A stretch of DNA of 64,000 nt from Planctomycetaceae bacterium (GCA_041398785.1 JAWKUA010000001.1:186001-250000); one strand, 5' to 3'. Shown: positions 1 to 9,410, numbered from the stretch's first letter. A program made the numbers and translations. Notes: generated from the letters alone by a model not told the origin.

Positions 1-2
1 AA

Positions 3-251
3 TTCTCACCGGTGCTGGGAACGATCGCCGGAATTGTGTTCCTGGTGAAGGCGGGAACTCTTTCCGGAAGATTCTACGTCCAGGCGGTTGCGCTGTTTGC
101 GACGTCGCTGGTCATGGCGGCGATACAGGTGGCTTCGACTCGCTATTCCGGGCTGCCGAACGTCAGCATTTCACTGTTCGGCCTCGTCACGGCCGCCGCC
201 TTCTTTTTCCCCGGATTGAAATACTACCGGCAGCAGCGACACCGCGGGTAG
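3..251 (+). CDS. C-terminal fragment of a membrane protein (5' end outside window)
   Basis: An open frame enters from the left edge and ends with a stop at 251. A GTG at 12 is available, but the frame continues upstream of it, so this is most likely the tail of a longer gene. The visible 83 residues are mostly hydrophobic and form about three membrane-spanning stretches (around GTIAGIVFLVKAG, FYVQAVALFATSLVMAAIQV and SLFGLVTAAAFFFPG), then end in a short basic tail (KYYRQQRHRG), as is common for a cytoplasmic C-terminus. No family can be assigned from this fragment. Confidence 0.55.
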   Translation, partial: FSPVLGTIAGIVFLVKAGTLSGRFYVQAVALFATSLVMAAIQVASTRYSGLPNVSISLFGLVTAAAFFFPGLKYYRQQRHRG

Positions 252-435
252 TACGTCTTCCAACAAGGCGTTTCGCGCTGCGTCCGGAATCGGCTGAAGG
301 ACGCTGTTGGAACAAACGATGTTCGATCGCGACAGGACGTCACAAGTCGGTTTCCGACGGCTGCGCCGCACAACTTCTGCGAAGATGTGCTACCCGGAGC
401 GATCGACGTTTTGGGTGACGCTCCCGAGCGCGGCG

Positions 436-1746
436 TTATAGGTACTGGTTCACGATATTTTCCAGCATCTCCTGGCGGCCGCTGGGACTTGCGTCGGCTT
501 CGCCCTTCTGAAGCATGTACGTTTCCAGTTCCTCAAACGTCGCCTGACCCTGTTCGATGCGCTGGCCGATACCGGTGTCGTAGCTTTCATATCGCTTCGC
601 GACGAAATCCGTCAGTACCTTGTCCGCGCGAATGGCGGCAGCGATTTTCAATCCGCGAGCAAACGCGTCCATTCCGCCGATGTGAGCATGGAACAAGTCA
701 ATCGGGTCCGTACTTTCGCGCCGCACTTTGGCGTCAAAGTTTGTGCCGCCGGGAGCCAGGCCGCCCTGTTTCAGAATCACCAGCATCACCTGTGTCGTCA
801 GGTAAATGTCGGTGGGAAACTGGTCGGTGTCCCAGCCCAGCAACAGGTCGCCGGTATTGGCGTCGATGCTGCCGAGCGATCCCTGAATCGACGCGTACTC
901 CAGTTCGTGCATCATCGAGTGGCCGGCCAGAGTCGCGTGATTCGTTTCAATGTTCAGTTTAACAACGTCCTCCAGACCGTATTGCCGAATGAAGTTCAGG
1001 CACGCCGCCGCATCAAAATCGTATTGGTGCTTTGTGGGTTCCTTGGGCTTTGGTTCGAACAGAAACTGGCCCGTGAATCCGATGGACTTCGCGTGGTTGT
1101 GAGCCATATGCATGAACCGGGCCAGGTGATCCAGTTCCCGCTTCATGTCAGTGTTGTACAGATTCATATAGCCTTCTCGCCCGCCCCAGAAGACATAGTT
1201 TTCGCCGCCGAGTTCGTGAGTAACTTCGATCGCCTTTTTGACCTGCGCGGCCGCAAAGGCAAACACGTCGGCATTGGGACTCGTCGCGGCACCGTGCAGA
1301 AACCGAGGGTGCGAAAACAGGTTCGCGGTGCCCCACAGAAGCTTGACTCCGGTGGCCTGCTGAGCCTCCTTCAGTTTCGCCGCCACTTTGTCGAACTTTG
1401 CATTGGTCTCCTTCAGCGAAGAGCCTTCCGGTGAGACATCGCGGTCGTGGAAGCAATAGTACGGAGCACCCAGTTTGGTGATGAACTCAAACGCCACGTC
1501 AACGCGTTTCAGGGCATTGTCCAGCGAATCGCTGCCGTCGTCCCATGGGCGATTCAAAGTGGGAGCGCCAAACGGATCGACGCCCGTGCCGCGAAACGTG
1601 TGCCAGTAACAGACGCTGAACCGCAGCCAGTCGGCCATCGAGCGGCCTTCGACCATTTCATCCGGGTTGTAATGGTGAAACGCCAGTGGATTCCGTGAGG
1701 CGGGGCCCTCGAACTGAATCTTCTGAATCTCAGGGAAATAGCTCAT
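436..1746 (-). CDS. xylA: xylose isomerase
   Basis: Interconverts D-xylose and D-xylulose (also glucose and fructose) in the cytoplasm. At 436 residues it has the length of class II xylose isomerases. The signature parts are visible: CFHDRDVSPEG with the catalytic His and Asp, FWGGREGY, FLFEPKPKEPTKHQYD with metal-binding Glu and Lys, LNIETNHATLAGH, GSIDANTGDLLLGWDTDQFP with the metal-2 aspartates, and GGTNFDAKVRR. The ATG at 1746 is preferred over an in-frame TTG one codon earlier. No xylulokinase gene is adjacent, so it stands alone here. The fold and all metal ligands look intact, and a functional enzyme is expected. Confidence 0.97.
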   Translation of the reverse strand: MSYFPEIQKIQFEGPASRNPLAFHHYNPDEMVEGRSMADWLRFSVCYWHTFRGTGVDPFGAPTLNRPWDDGSDSLDNALKRVDVAFEFITKLGAPYYCFHDRDVSPEGSSLKETNAKFDKVAAKLKEAQQATGVKLLWGTANLFSHPRFLHGAATSPNADVFAFAAAQVKKAIEVTHELGGENYVFWGGREGYMNLYNTDMKRELDHLARFMHMAHNHAKSIGFTGQFLFEPKPKEPTKHQYDFDAAACLNFIRQYGLEDVVKLNIETNHATLAGHSMMHELEYASIQGSLGSIDANTGDLLLGWDTDQFPTDIYLTTQVMLVILKQGGLAPGGTNFDAKVRRESTDPIDLFHAHIGGMDAFARGLKIAAAIRADKVLTDFVAKRYESYDTGIGQRIEQGQATFEELETYMLQKGEADASPSGRQEMLENIVNQYL

Positions 1747-1894
1747 CAAACTGTTTCTTTCCGGGCTTCAGCCGTGAGCGGCTGTGAGGTGTTTCGGCTG
1801 CGGATTGTTCGATGCGGGATGCCGCTTTCGATCGGGCGGACAGTCTAGCGAGCCCCTGTTCGGCAGGGAATCAAGCCGCGCGGACCGTGTTGCG

Positions 1895-2833
1895 TCAGTC
1901 GGGACTTCGTCGAATTCTGCCGCGCCGCATGATCAACAGACCGCCGATAATCAGAGTGCCGCCGACAAGCTGGCGCATCGTCACCGGTTCGCCTCGCACC
2001 AGCCAGGCACTGGTCATGGCAATCACCGGTACCAGATTCTGGAAGACGGCCGCGTGAGCCGCGCCGGCATGACTGACTCCGTAGTTCCACATGGCCAGAG
2101 CGAATCCCGTGGAGAAGATTCCGGACCACGCAATCGCCACCCAGACTTCCGGAAGATTCAGCTTTGCGACACTGTCACCCAGACGGGGAGCCGCGATCGC
2201 CACATGGAACGGAAGCATCGTCAGCGAAGCAAAGGCCGACAATTGCAGCGGAGAAAGCTGCTTCAGCACGGGGCGACTGGCCACCGTTCCGCCCGCCCAG
2301 GACAGGGCCGCGCAAAGCATGAACACGTTGCCGTACAGGGACCTCTCATCGCTGGAGAAACCGCCGTTCTGAATGGTCACCACCAGCGTTCCGACAAATG
2401 CGATCACCAAACCAGCCCACGCCACGCGCGCCAGTCGTTCGTTCAGAAAGATTCGAGCCATCAGCGCGGTCCACATTGGAACCGTTGCAATGATCAGAGC
2501 AACGTTGCCGGAGGCGGCTCTGGCGATTCCCAGCAGGAACGTCAGTTGATAAATCCCGGACGCCAGGACCGAGTATCTCAGCATGGCGGCGTACGAAACG
2601 CCGGGCCACGACGGAAGGATCGCGCCGCGTTCGTGCCAGGCCAGCAGGTTTAGCACAACAACCGACACCGCCAGACGGATGGCATTCAGCGAATACCAGT
2701 CCATCCGATCAAGCCCGAGCTTGAACACGGGGATGTTGATGCCCCAGATCAGCACGACGCCCAAGAGCGATACGTCAGGCCAGAAGGAACCGACAGCCGA
2801 TTCCTGTGCAGATTCGTGGGACACGGCGGGCAT
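1895..2833 (-). CDS. EamA/DMT-superfamily transporter
   Basis: A 312-residue inner-membrane protein with about ten hydrophobic helices arranged as two EamA repeats (roughly residues 20-150 and 165-300). This is the architecture of drug/metabolite exporters of the RhaT/YdcZ/RarD type. The second repeat starts near SLYGNVFMLCAALSWAGGTVASRP and ends near VRGEPVTMRQLVGGTLIIGGL, a very typical EamA ending. Substrate cannot be read from sequence; amino acids or their derivatives are common in the family. It starts at an ATG and lies in tandem on the same strand as the acyltransferase upstream, separated by a hairpin, so it is probably transcribed independently. Confidence 0.85.
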   Translation of the reverse strand: MPAVSHESAQESAVGSFWPDVSLLGVVLIWGINIPVFKLGLDRMDWYSLNAIRLAVSVVVLNLLAWHERGAILPSWPGVSYAAMLRYSVLASGIYQLTFLLGIARAASGNVALIIATVPMWTALMARIFLNERLARVAWAGLVIAFVGTLVVTIQNGGFSSDERSLYGNVFMLCAALSWAGGTVASRPVLKQLSPLQLSAFASLTMLPFHVAIAAPRLGDSVAKLNLPEVWVAIAWSGIFSTGFALAMWNYGVSHAGAAHAAVFQNLVPVIAMTSAWLVRGEPVTMRQLVGGTLIIGGLLIMRRGRIRRSPD

Positions 2834-2884
2834 GGCAGAAACGCAATTCGCGCAGGTCGGTCAGTCAGAGACAGATGCCGACAG

Positions 2885-2931
2885 CGAATTGCCAACGGCC
2901 GGACAACGGGAATGCCCGTTGTACCAATTCG
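2885..2931. repeat. nested perfect hairpin (REP-like or terminator)
   Basis: An 8-bp perfect stem with a 4-base loop (acaacggg-aatg-cccgttgt, 2903-2922) sits inside outer arms cgaattg (2885-2891) and caattcg (2925-2931). It lies downstream of the minus-strand acyltransferase and upstream of the DMT transporter. There is no T-tract on the minus strand, so a REP-type palindrome is at least as likely as a classical terminator. Confidence 0.5.
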
Positions 2932-3064
2932 ACCGCGACACTGCAGCCGTCTCCCGAAGTCGCCAGGACAGAAATCGCACAGCGTTCGTTGTGCCGTGCG
3001 TCTGAGAGGATGCCCCGCTGGCCACCAGCGCCGCCGAAGTCGAAACAAGCCGGCTTGAGGCGTC

Positions 3065-3805
3065 TTACGCGACCCGTCGCATGGGAATCACGTCCGCCAC
3101 GGGCCACTCACCAGTCCGGCCAATCAACTCGGCGACCGATTCGTCGCCGGCGATCAATCGGTCGCCAATGGCATCCAGACGGTCCATTTCCTGCTGAATC
3201 TGTGACGCAATTTTGGCGATCTGTTCCCGACTGAGATCCTCCGGCAATTCCATCGGCCGACCAGCGATCAGCAGAGCCTTTGAAAACGGCTTCGGCAACA
3301 TCATGTCCGACCATCCGCCGGGAACCGACCAGGCTCTCGTCGCCTTCAGCGAAGTGGGGACGATGGGCCGGCCGGTGCGCGACGAGAGGTAGACAATTCC
3401 GTCCTTCATCACGCGGCGCGGACCGCGGGGACCGTCGGGAGTGATACAAACGTGCAACTCGGGACGGTCAATAAGCTGCCTTGTGGCCTGGGCTCCACCT
3501 CGGCTGGCGGAGCCTCGCACGGGAGTAATTCCGGACAGTTGAGCAGCGTGGGCCAGATACGTTCCATCCTGATGGCGACTGATCAGTCCGGAAAGAAAGT
3601 ACGTCTTCAGGCCAAACACTGCCGTGACGATTGCATCATGCCACAAACAGAAGCAGTACCGACGTGATCCGGCGGGCCGGCGATAGGGAGTCGCGTCGTC
3701 CACAACTGTGCGGTGATCGATTCGAACGGTCAAAAACAACGCTCGAAGCGCCCACGTACCAAGTCGAGCAATGATCCAGTTGGCAATACTGTTGCGAATC
3801 TTCAT
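3065..3805 (-). CDS. DUF374-type lysophospholipid acyltransferase family protein
   Basis: A 246-residue protein of the LPLAT superfamily DUF374 branch, thought to transfer acyl groups in lipid or lipid A-like metabolism. The FCLWHDAIVTAV segment carries the H-D motif (HX4D-like in this branch). Downstream are GLISRHQDGTYLA, then VRGSASRGGAQA and CITPDGPRGPRRVMKDGIVYL, the typical DGPRGP block. PIVPTSLKATRAWSVPGGWSDMMLPKPF completes the family pattern. The start is the ATG at 3805 (MKIRNSIANWI). The frame is open for about 100 codons further upstream, but that stretch is compositionally non-coding. An N-terminal hydrophobic helix suggests membrane association. Confidence 0.85.
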   Translation of the reverse strand: MKIRNSIANWIIARLGTWALRALFLTVRIDHRTVVDDATPYRRPAGSRRYCFCLWHDAIVTAVFGLKTYFLSGLISRHQDGTYLAHAAQLSGITPVRGSASRGGAQATRQLIDRPELHVCITPDGPRGPRRVMKDGIVYLSSRTGRPIVPTSLKATRAWSVPGGWSDMMLPKPFSKALLIAGRPMELPEDLSREQIAKIASQIQQEMDRLDAIGDRLIAGDESVAELIGRTGEWPVADVIPMRRVA

Positions 3806-4245
3806 GGTGGCATCCCTGCCCTGAAATCCGTTACGGACGGACGCGTCGCGGCTCGCACATCGTAGTGAAACTTCCGACGATCCGGGAATCTCAACATCCG
3901 CCTGTTGCAGGATGCTGCGTCTGATCGCCGTCGCCTGCCGCAGAATGCAACACCGTCCGTATGCGGACTCAGCCACTGCACCGATGACTGCGGAGGACAA
4001 GCCGAACCGATTGTGGGAATTCCACGGTTTCGCGGACTCCGTCTTGCAAGCGTTGGATGAATTTTGCAAAAATGCGGTCAGTTCCGAAAAATGGCGCGAA
4101 CCATGCAAAGGGACAGGGCCAGATTGCCTGATACGCCGAATTCGGCCGTTGTGGCAAGTTCGGACTTTTATTGGCTGGCACCGTGGGGTGGGCCAAATTC
4201 TTCCGTTCGGTGAATCCGAACGCTGCTCGCATCATTCATACGGAG
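3806..4245. other. intergenic region between divergent genes
   Basis: About 440 bases separate the minus-strand acyltransferase from the plus-strand DUF167 gene. Open frames here have no recognisable protein features. It probably holds both promoters, but no convincing -35/-10 pair, riboswitch or tRNA was seen. Confidence 0.5.
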
Positions 4246-4695
4246 ATGAAAAGCGTTCTCCTGAGTTCTCGTTACTTTCCGCGAGCATGTTTTCTGAAAG
4301 GCTTCGTCTGGTGTTATCCGGGCGAAGCCTTTTGCGTTTCGCACCGTGGTTGCGTCTCCTGCGGTAAGGGGGACTGGAAGCTGGCAGGACATTTCCGCTG
4401 GATTGGTTCCGAACTGCAGGTGCAGGTGCGGATTTCGCCGCGCGCGTCCCGTGACCAGGTCAATGGCCGGATGGGAGATCGGCTGAAAGTCGCGATCACA
4501 GCACCTCCCGTCGACGGCAAAGCAAACGCCCACCTGATCGCATTCGTCGCAAAGCAGTTCCGAGTCGCCAAGTCGCAGGTGCAGATCGTTCACGGGCAGA
4601 CGAGCCGAGATAAGACGATCAGCGTTCAGGACCCCGTCGAACTTCCGGAATCGTTTGAAGTCCGGCGCGCGGAAGATAAGAACCCGCCGGAATGA
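4246..4695 (+). CDS. DUF167 (YggU-type) family protein
   Basis: The C-terminal 90 residues are a clear DUF167 domain: RISPRASRDQVNGRMGD, then LKVAITAPPVDGKANAHLIAF, then the HGQTSRDKTISV ending. These are small cytoplasmic proteins of unknown function. The family is usually 80-110 residues long, so the true start is probably internal, near 4381, where no ATG exists but a purine-rich GGTAAGGGGG precedes the domain. The ATG at 4246 is used here as the best conventional start, and the first 50 residues are doubtful. It faces the LRR gene tail to tail, with a strong hairpin between them. Confidence 0.75.
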   Translation: MKSVLLSSRYFPRACFLKGFVWCYPGEAFCVSHRGCVSCGKGDWKLAGHFRWIGSELQVQVRISPRASRDQVNGRMGDRLKVAITAPPVDGKANAHLIAFVAKQFRVAKSQVQIVHGQTSRDKTISVQDPVELPESFEVRRAEDKNPPE

Positions 4696-4792
4696 AGTCT
4701 GCCCGTGCTGTCACCTTCCGCACAGATTGCCACGGCGCGCGAACTCGGACGCAGGAAGCACACACCCGGTGGACGAGTTGCCGGCGATCAGC

Positions 4793-4832
4793 AACCGAAA
4801 GCAGCACAGGCATTTGTACCTGTGCTGCGGTT
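4793..4832. terminator. strong hairpin between convergent genes
   Basis: A perfect 10-bp stem (gcagcacagg/cctgtgctgc, 4801-4828) with an 8-base loop is extended by aacc/ggtt across a 4-base gaaa bulge. It lies between the converging DUF167 and LRR genes and could end transcription from both sides. There is no clear T-run, so factor-independent function is not certain. Confidence 0.6.
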
Positions 4833-4879
4833 CCGGGAATCATGGACAGAGACGCCGTGTCGCTTGCTGCGTGCGGGTG

Positions 4880-5929
4880 CTATTTTGCAGCCGCAGCCAG
4901 TTCTTCGGCCTTCTTCTTCAGCTCGGCGGCCTTAGCCACGGTTTCATCCGACTTCTTTTTCGTCGCGTCGATGGCGGCCTGAGCTTCGGTGGATTTCTTC
5001 GCAGCTTCTTCGGCGGCCTTGACGGCCGCTTCCGCCGCCTTCTTCGCTTCTTCGACTGAGGCGCGTGCGGCTTCGGCGGCTTTCTGAGCGGCGGCGTGTG
5101 CTTCGTTCGTCAGCTTTGTGATTTCCTCCGATGCCTTCGGATTGTCCTTCAGCGCGGCGACAGCCTTTGCAGCTTCCGCGACGGACGCGTCCGCTGCGGC
5201 GGCGATTTCTTCGGCCTTCGTCACGGACTCGCCTGCGGCTGTCGATGCTTTCGCCGCTTCTTCCGACGCGGTGATCGCTGCGGCGGCGGCTTTGATGTCG
5301 GACTCAACCTTCTGGGCCAGTTCCTCGACTTCCTTCGCGGCATCTTCGGCGGCTCGCTGCGTTTCCAGCAGTTCCTTTGCTCTGTCCTTTTTGAAGTCCG
5401 GCACAATTTCCAGAGATGTCAGCACGGCCTTCAATGGCTCTTCGCCAGCTTCCGACACGGCTGTCTGCCAGACAAACAGCTTCTTCAGGTTCTTCAGCCC
5501 CTCCAGTTGCTTCATCCCGGAGTCGGTGACTTTGGTGCCGTACAGGTTCAGGTATTCCAGATTCTCAAGCCCCTGCAGGTGCGCCAGCCCGGCGTCGGTG
5601 ATTCCGGTTGTTTCAAGATGAAGTCTGTGCAGTTCCTTCATTCCGGCCAGATGCTGCAGTCCCGCGTCAGTGATTTTTGTTCCGCGCAGGTTCAGCGAGT
5701 AGACGTTTGCCGCATCCTTCAGCAGCGCCAGTGTGTCGTCGGTGACGTCCTTGTCCGAAAGGTGGAACGCTACGGACAGCCGGGCATCGTTCATGGCCAG
5801 CTGCATTGCCTGACCTCCGGCCGACTGGACGGCTTCAATCAGCTTCTGGTCCGCTTCGGACGGCTTTTCCTGTCCGGCAGCCAGGGATGCGGCGAATACA
5901 ATGCAGAAAAACGGGACGAGGGTCTTCAC
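4880..5929 (-). CDS. secreted leucine-rich-repeat protein with Ala-rich coiled-coil tail
   Basis: A 349-residue protein with a Sec signal peptide (MKTLVPFFCIVFAASLAAGQ). Residues about 70-160 form four to five leucine-rich repeats of about 24 residues with the pattern TDAGLxHLxGLxxLxxLxLxxTKIT. These resemble the cysteine-containing/RNI-like LRRs that are very common in planctomycetes. Residues about 175-349 are almost entirely Ala, Lys and Glu in heptad-like order and should form a long coiled coil. The start is GTG at 5929 with a GGAG ribosome site about nine bases upstream. Location is periplasmic or cell surface. A scaffolding or envelope role is only a guess. Confidence 0.8.
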   Translation of the reverse strand: MKTLVPFFCIVFAASLAAGQEKPSEADQKLIEAVQSAGGQAMQLAMNDARLSVAFHLSDKDVTDDTLALLKDAANVYSLNLRGTKITDAGLQHLAGMKELHRLHLETTGITDAGLAHLQGLENLEYLNLYGTKVTDSGMKQLEGLKNLKKLFVWQTAVSEAGEEPLKAVLTSLEIVPDFKKDRAKELLETQRAAEDAAKEVEELAQKVESDIKAAAAAITASEEAAKASTAAGESVTKAEEIAAAADASVAEAAKAVAALKDNPKASEEITKLTNEAHAAAQKAAEAARASVEEAKKAAEAAVKAAEEAAKKSTEAQAAIDATKKKSDETVAKAAELKKKAEELAAAAK

Positions 5930-6227
5930 GATCAGAATCTCCTGCGGAGGGCAGCGGGAGGCGGGAAATCATTCAGGCTTTGAGATTAGGCAGATTTGCG
6001 TCCGGGTTCAATCATTTCGTCGCGCCGGAATGTTTTTCGACGGACAGTGGATCCAAAATGGCCGGGATTTCAGTGGCCGCGGACTCCTGCCGACGGACGA
6101 ATTTGAACCTCCTGAGTGTGAGATTGTGGCGGGAAACGAGCCGCCTCGCGGAAACACGTTGGTTCCGACACGAGCGTCACTCTACGATCCCTCCTTCGTG
6201 ACATTCTCCGCCGATAGCAGACTGGTG
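5930..6227. other. divergent promoter region
   Basis: About 300 bases lie between the LRR gene (minus) and the ABC-2 permease (plus). Open frames extend into it but show no protein-like features. It presumably carries two divergent promoters. Nothing specific was recognised. Confidence 0.4.
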
Positions 6228-7088
6228 ATGACATTGTCGCCTTCCACAACAACATCCACTTCCCTGTTCGACGGCCTGTTGTGGCGTGGGCGAGTCAAGT
6301 GGGTGATCCTGAAAACGGCGATGGAAGAACGGCTGGTCTACCGCGGCGACTTCGCGTTTTCGACGCTGGTCCGGTTCCTGCCCATCGTTACGCAGATCTT
6401 TCTGTGGAACGCGATCTTCGCAGGTGACACGTCGCGACGGCTGAACAACTACACCTATCCGGACATGGTGGCCTACTATCTGCTGGTGATGGTGGCACGA
6501 GCGTTTTCGAGCATGCCGGGACTGGCGACCGGCATCGCGGAATCGGTCCGCAACGGGTCCGTTCGCAAATATCTGATCCAGCCGGTCGACATGCTGGACT
6601 ATCTGTTCTGGCACCGGATCGCTCACAAGCTGGTCTACTACGTCATCGCCGTGCTGCCGTTCGCGCTGGTGTTCTGGCTGTGCCGCGGCTACCTGCCGGC
6701 ATGGCCCGGCGCGAACGTGATGGCCGCGTTTGTGTCGTCGCTGGTGATGGCGTTTCTGATCGGGTTTCTGATCGAAGCACTGATCGGACTGATCTCATTC
6801 TGGTTTCTGGAAGTCAGTTCCCTGATCTTTATCTACATGATGATGAACTACTTTCTTTCGGGGCACATGATTCCTCTGGAGTGGATCGGCGAATGGATTC
6901 CGTGGGTCTTCTACCTGCCGTTCAAATATCTCGCTTACACGCCGGCCGCGATCCTGCTGGGACATATTCCCGCGGAATCGCTGCCCGGAGAACTGGCTGT
7001 TCAGGCTGTCTGGGTGGTGGTTCTGCTGATTGCCAACCGAATTGCATTTGACCGCGGAGTCCGGCAGTACGGAGCATTCGGTGGATAG
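6228..7088 (+). CDS. ABC-2 type transporter permease
   Basis: A 286-residue integral membrane protein with six predicted helices, resembling the ABC-2 permease family (PF06182-like). Features include an amphipathic N-terminus (WVILKTAMEERLVYRGDF), a VARAFSSMPGLATGIAESVRNGSVRKYLIQPVD cytoplasmic loop, and a C-terminal LPFKYLAYTPAAILLG block. Members pair with a separate ATPase, but no ATP-binding subunit is adjacent. The start is ATG 6228; the frame is open further upstream without coding character. Its last eight bases overlap the GTG start proposed for the following MFS gene, indicating translational coupling. Confidence 0.85.
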   Translation: MTLSPSTTTSTSLFDGLLWRGRVKWVILKTAMEERLVYRGDFAFSTLVRFLPIVTQIFLWNAIFAGDTSRRLNNYTYPDMVAYYLLVMVARAFSSMPGLATGIAESVRNGSVRKYLIQPVDMLDYLFWHRIAHKLVYYVIAVLPFALVFWLCRGYLPAWPGANVMAAFVSSLVMAFLIGFLIEALIGLISFWFLEVSSLIFIYMMMNYFLSGHMIPLEWIGEWIPWVFYLPFKYLAYTPAAILLGHIPAESLPGELAVQAVWVVVLLIANRIAFDRGVRQYGAFGG

Positions 7089-8429
7089 CGAACTCCCGCA
7101 GGAATCAGCTTCCGCCGGATTGGCGACGGATACCGCGCACCCGCGCCGGCGCGAAAGGCAGCATGGTCCCGTCGATCAGGTGCAATCGCCGGCGACGCAC
7201 GGGCCTGCGCAGCCACTGGACCGGATGACTCACCCGGTGTTTGTATTTTCGTATCTGGCCAACCTGTCACTGGTCACGGCTAACGCGGCGACGTTTATCT
7301 TCGCGGACTGGGTCGCGTGGATCGCCCGGCATGAAAACTCGCAGGCCGTGTATCACGAAGAACTTCCCGGCCGCGTGGTTCAGTTCGGGCTGATCGCAGC
7401 GATCACCGCAAGGCTGTTTCTGGGTCAGGCGATCGACCGGTTTGGAGTCCGGCGAGTCTGGGTAGTGATGAGCCTGCTGAACGTTGCCGGCTGTCTGACG
7501 TTTGCCACGCTGCAGTCGACCGGTCCGATGCTGTACACGGGAAGAATTCTGTTCGCAACTGGACTTGCGGGCATGTTCACCTGTGCCACATTTCACATTC
7601 AATCGTGCGTGGCCGAACTGCGGCGAACGGAATTCATCGCGCTGCTGGGCAGCAGCGGGTTTGTCGGCATGATGCTGGGGCCGCAACTGGCTGATCTGCT
7701 TCGCTGGCTTTCCAGGGGCAGGACGCACTGTTCTTTTCCGCCGTATTCTGGACGGTGTTCGGTCTGAATTGCGGCTATGTCGTTCTGCTGCTGCTGGCCA
7801 CAAAGGGACACGCCTTGCCGGCCAGGCAGCCGCGGCCGTCGCTGGTGACGCTGATGAAACGCTACTGGCCGGGATTGGTGACGGTGGTTTCAATGGCGAT
7901 GGGCCTGACGTTCACCGTTGTTTCGCTTTACCTTGTGAGATTCAACAGACACGCGGGCATCGGCGGCATCGCAACGTTCTGGACAATCTACGCGGTGGCC
8001 GCGTTTTCGTTCCGCATCAAGACAGCGGGGCTGAGCCGACGAATCGGCCGCTATCGACTGATCTTCTACGGATTGCTGCTGCAGGGGCTGGGCTTGTGGG
8101 CACTGGTCCCGGTGACTCAAACCTGGCATCTTGCCTTCGCGGCGGCCAGTTGCGGACTCGGACACGCGCTGTTGTTTCCGTCGATCGTGTCGCTCGGTTC
8201 CGGAGCTTTTCCGCCGGAATATCGCGGCAGCGGAACCAACCTGACGCTGGGCTTTCTGGACCTTGGCTCCGCCATTTCCGCGCCGCTGATGGGACGAATC
8301 ATTGACCTGCCAATTTTCGACGGCGCTGGTTTTCGCCAGATGTTTTTCATCGCCGGCAGCCTGACGCTGTCGATGGCTGGCACCTGGCTCATCGTCAACC
8401 GCGGCCGCCACGACGCCGAAAGCGCGTAA
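7081..8429 (+). pseudogene. MFS transporter, broken by one frameshift near 7710
   Basis: Two adjacent frames encode the two halves of one major-facilitator transporter. The first (to about 7710) has N-terminal helices with FADWVAWIARHENSQA and AIDRFGVRRVWVV. The second starts at FQGQDALFFSAVFWTVFGLN and runs through the C-terminal six helices to 8429. Adding one T to the ttt at 7709-7711 joins the halves seamlessly (LRWL then FQGQ). The first half otherwise runs into a stop about 60 bases later. The start is GTG 7081 with GGAG six bases upstream, overlapping the ABC-2 permease stop; ATG 7225 is an alternative. It may be a real pseudogene or a sequencing or assembly error. Confidence 0.8.
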
Positions 8430-8435
8430 GAGCAG

Positions 8436-9410
8436 CTATTGCATGCGCGGCGATGGACGGAAATCCGGGAAGTATCCGCCGGGTTCACCGACATCGATTT
8501 CCACGCGGTCCTTGCCGTCTGCGGAAACCGCAATGATACGAGGAATCACAGCACCGCCCGAGGGATCCGGTGGATTGTGGTAGAATAGGATGGTTTTGCC
8601 GTCAGGACTCCACTTCGGCCAAAGCGCCACGCCGGGTTCGTTGGTGATTTGTCGAGGCTCTGAGCCATCGACGTTGATGGTCCAGATGTCAATGTTCGTG
8701 AGAGACAAACGTTCCTTATCACGGACGAGTGAGAACACCAGTTGTTTGTTATCAGGGGACCATGTTGGATACATCGCGATGCTGCCGAATTCCGTGAGTT
8801 TTCGAGCGTTCGTACCGTCTGGATCTGAGACGAAGACTTCGGTTTCGACAAACTTCCGATCGAAATTAGTCAGACTCAAAATCACCGCGGGTGGGTTATC
8901 AGACGTCACAAGCCCCGTAATCGCGACCTTCGTTCCGTCGGGAGACCACGACAGGTCGGAAGCGCTATGAATCTCGGTGGCAAATGGCCGAAGATTCTCT
9001 CCATCGGCATCCATTAGCCAGATGCGCTGATCACCATCGAGTTCTGAAATGAACGCGATCCATTTGCCATCCGGCGACCATCTCGGACGCATGTCGGTTG
9101 CCGGTCGGTTCGTAAGTCGAGCGACTTTTCCCGTGACAACGGACGCGACATGGATGTCCCACTGCTCTCCAACCTTCGCATGGAACGCGAAAGAATCTCC
9201 GGTCGGTGACCAACCAGGCGCCTCCGCGTATTTGAAACCCGCAGACATCAATTGGATGCGATTCGCCGAATACCGGTAGATGCCGACGTGGTCACCTTGT
9301 CTCGCCGTAAACAGGAATTCCGCCGTTGCTGCAGGCGGTGCCGCTGGCACTTGCGTTTCTGCGGTCGCCAACACGCACCACAAAACCAGGAATGTCTGAC
9401 TGTGTGCCAC
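8436..9410 (-). CDS. TolB-like WD40/PD40 beta-propeller protein
   Basis: A 324-residue exported protein. After an N-terminal signal peptide (MAHSQTFLVLWCVLATAETQ) come about six PD40 blades, each with a WSPDGKxIAF-type core: WSPTGDSFAF, WSPDGKWIAF, WSPDGTKVAI, WSPDNKQLVF and WSPDGKTILF, followed by DADGEN or NVDGSEP turns. The organisation matches TolB-type propellers, which usually bind other proteins or peptides. The start is a GTG at 9410. It ends six bases from the stop of the convergent MFS gene. No Pal or TolA partner is adjacent, so it is likely a generic periplasmic propeller, not the cell-envelope TolB itself. Confidence 0.85.
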   Translation of the reverse strand: MAHSQTFLVLWCVLATAETQVPAAPPAATAEFLFTARQGDHVGIYRYSANRIQLMSAGFKYAEAPGWSPTGDSFAFHAKVGEQWDIHVASVVTGKVARLTNRPATDMRPRWSPDGKWIAFISELDGDQRIWLMDADGENLRPFATEIHSASDLSWSPDGTKVAITGLVTSDNPPAVILSLTNFDRKFVETEVFVSDPDGTNARKLTEFGSIAMYPTWSPDNKQLVFSLVRDKERLSLTNIDIWTINVDGSEPRQITNEPGVALWPKWSPDGKTILFYHNPPDPSGGAVIPRIIAVSADGKDRVEIDVGEPGGYFPDFRPSPRMQ

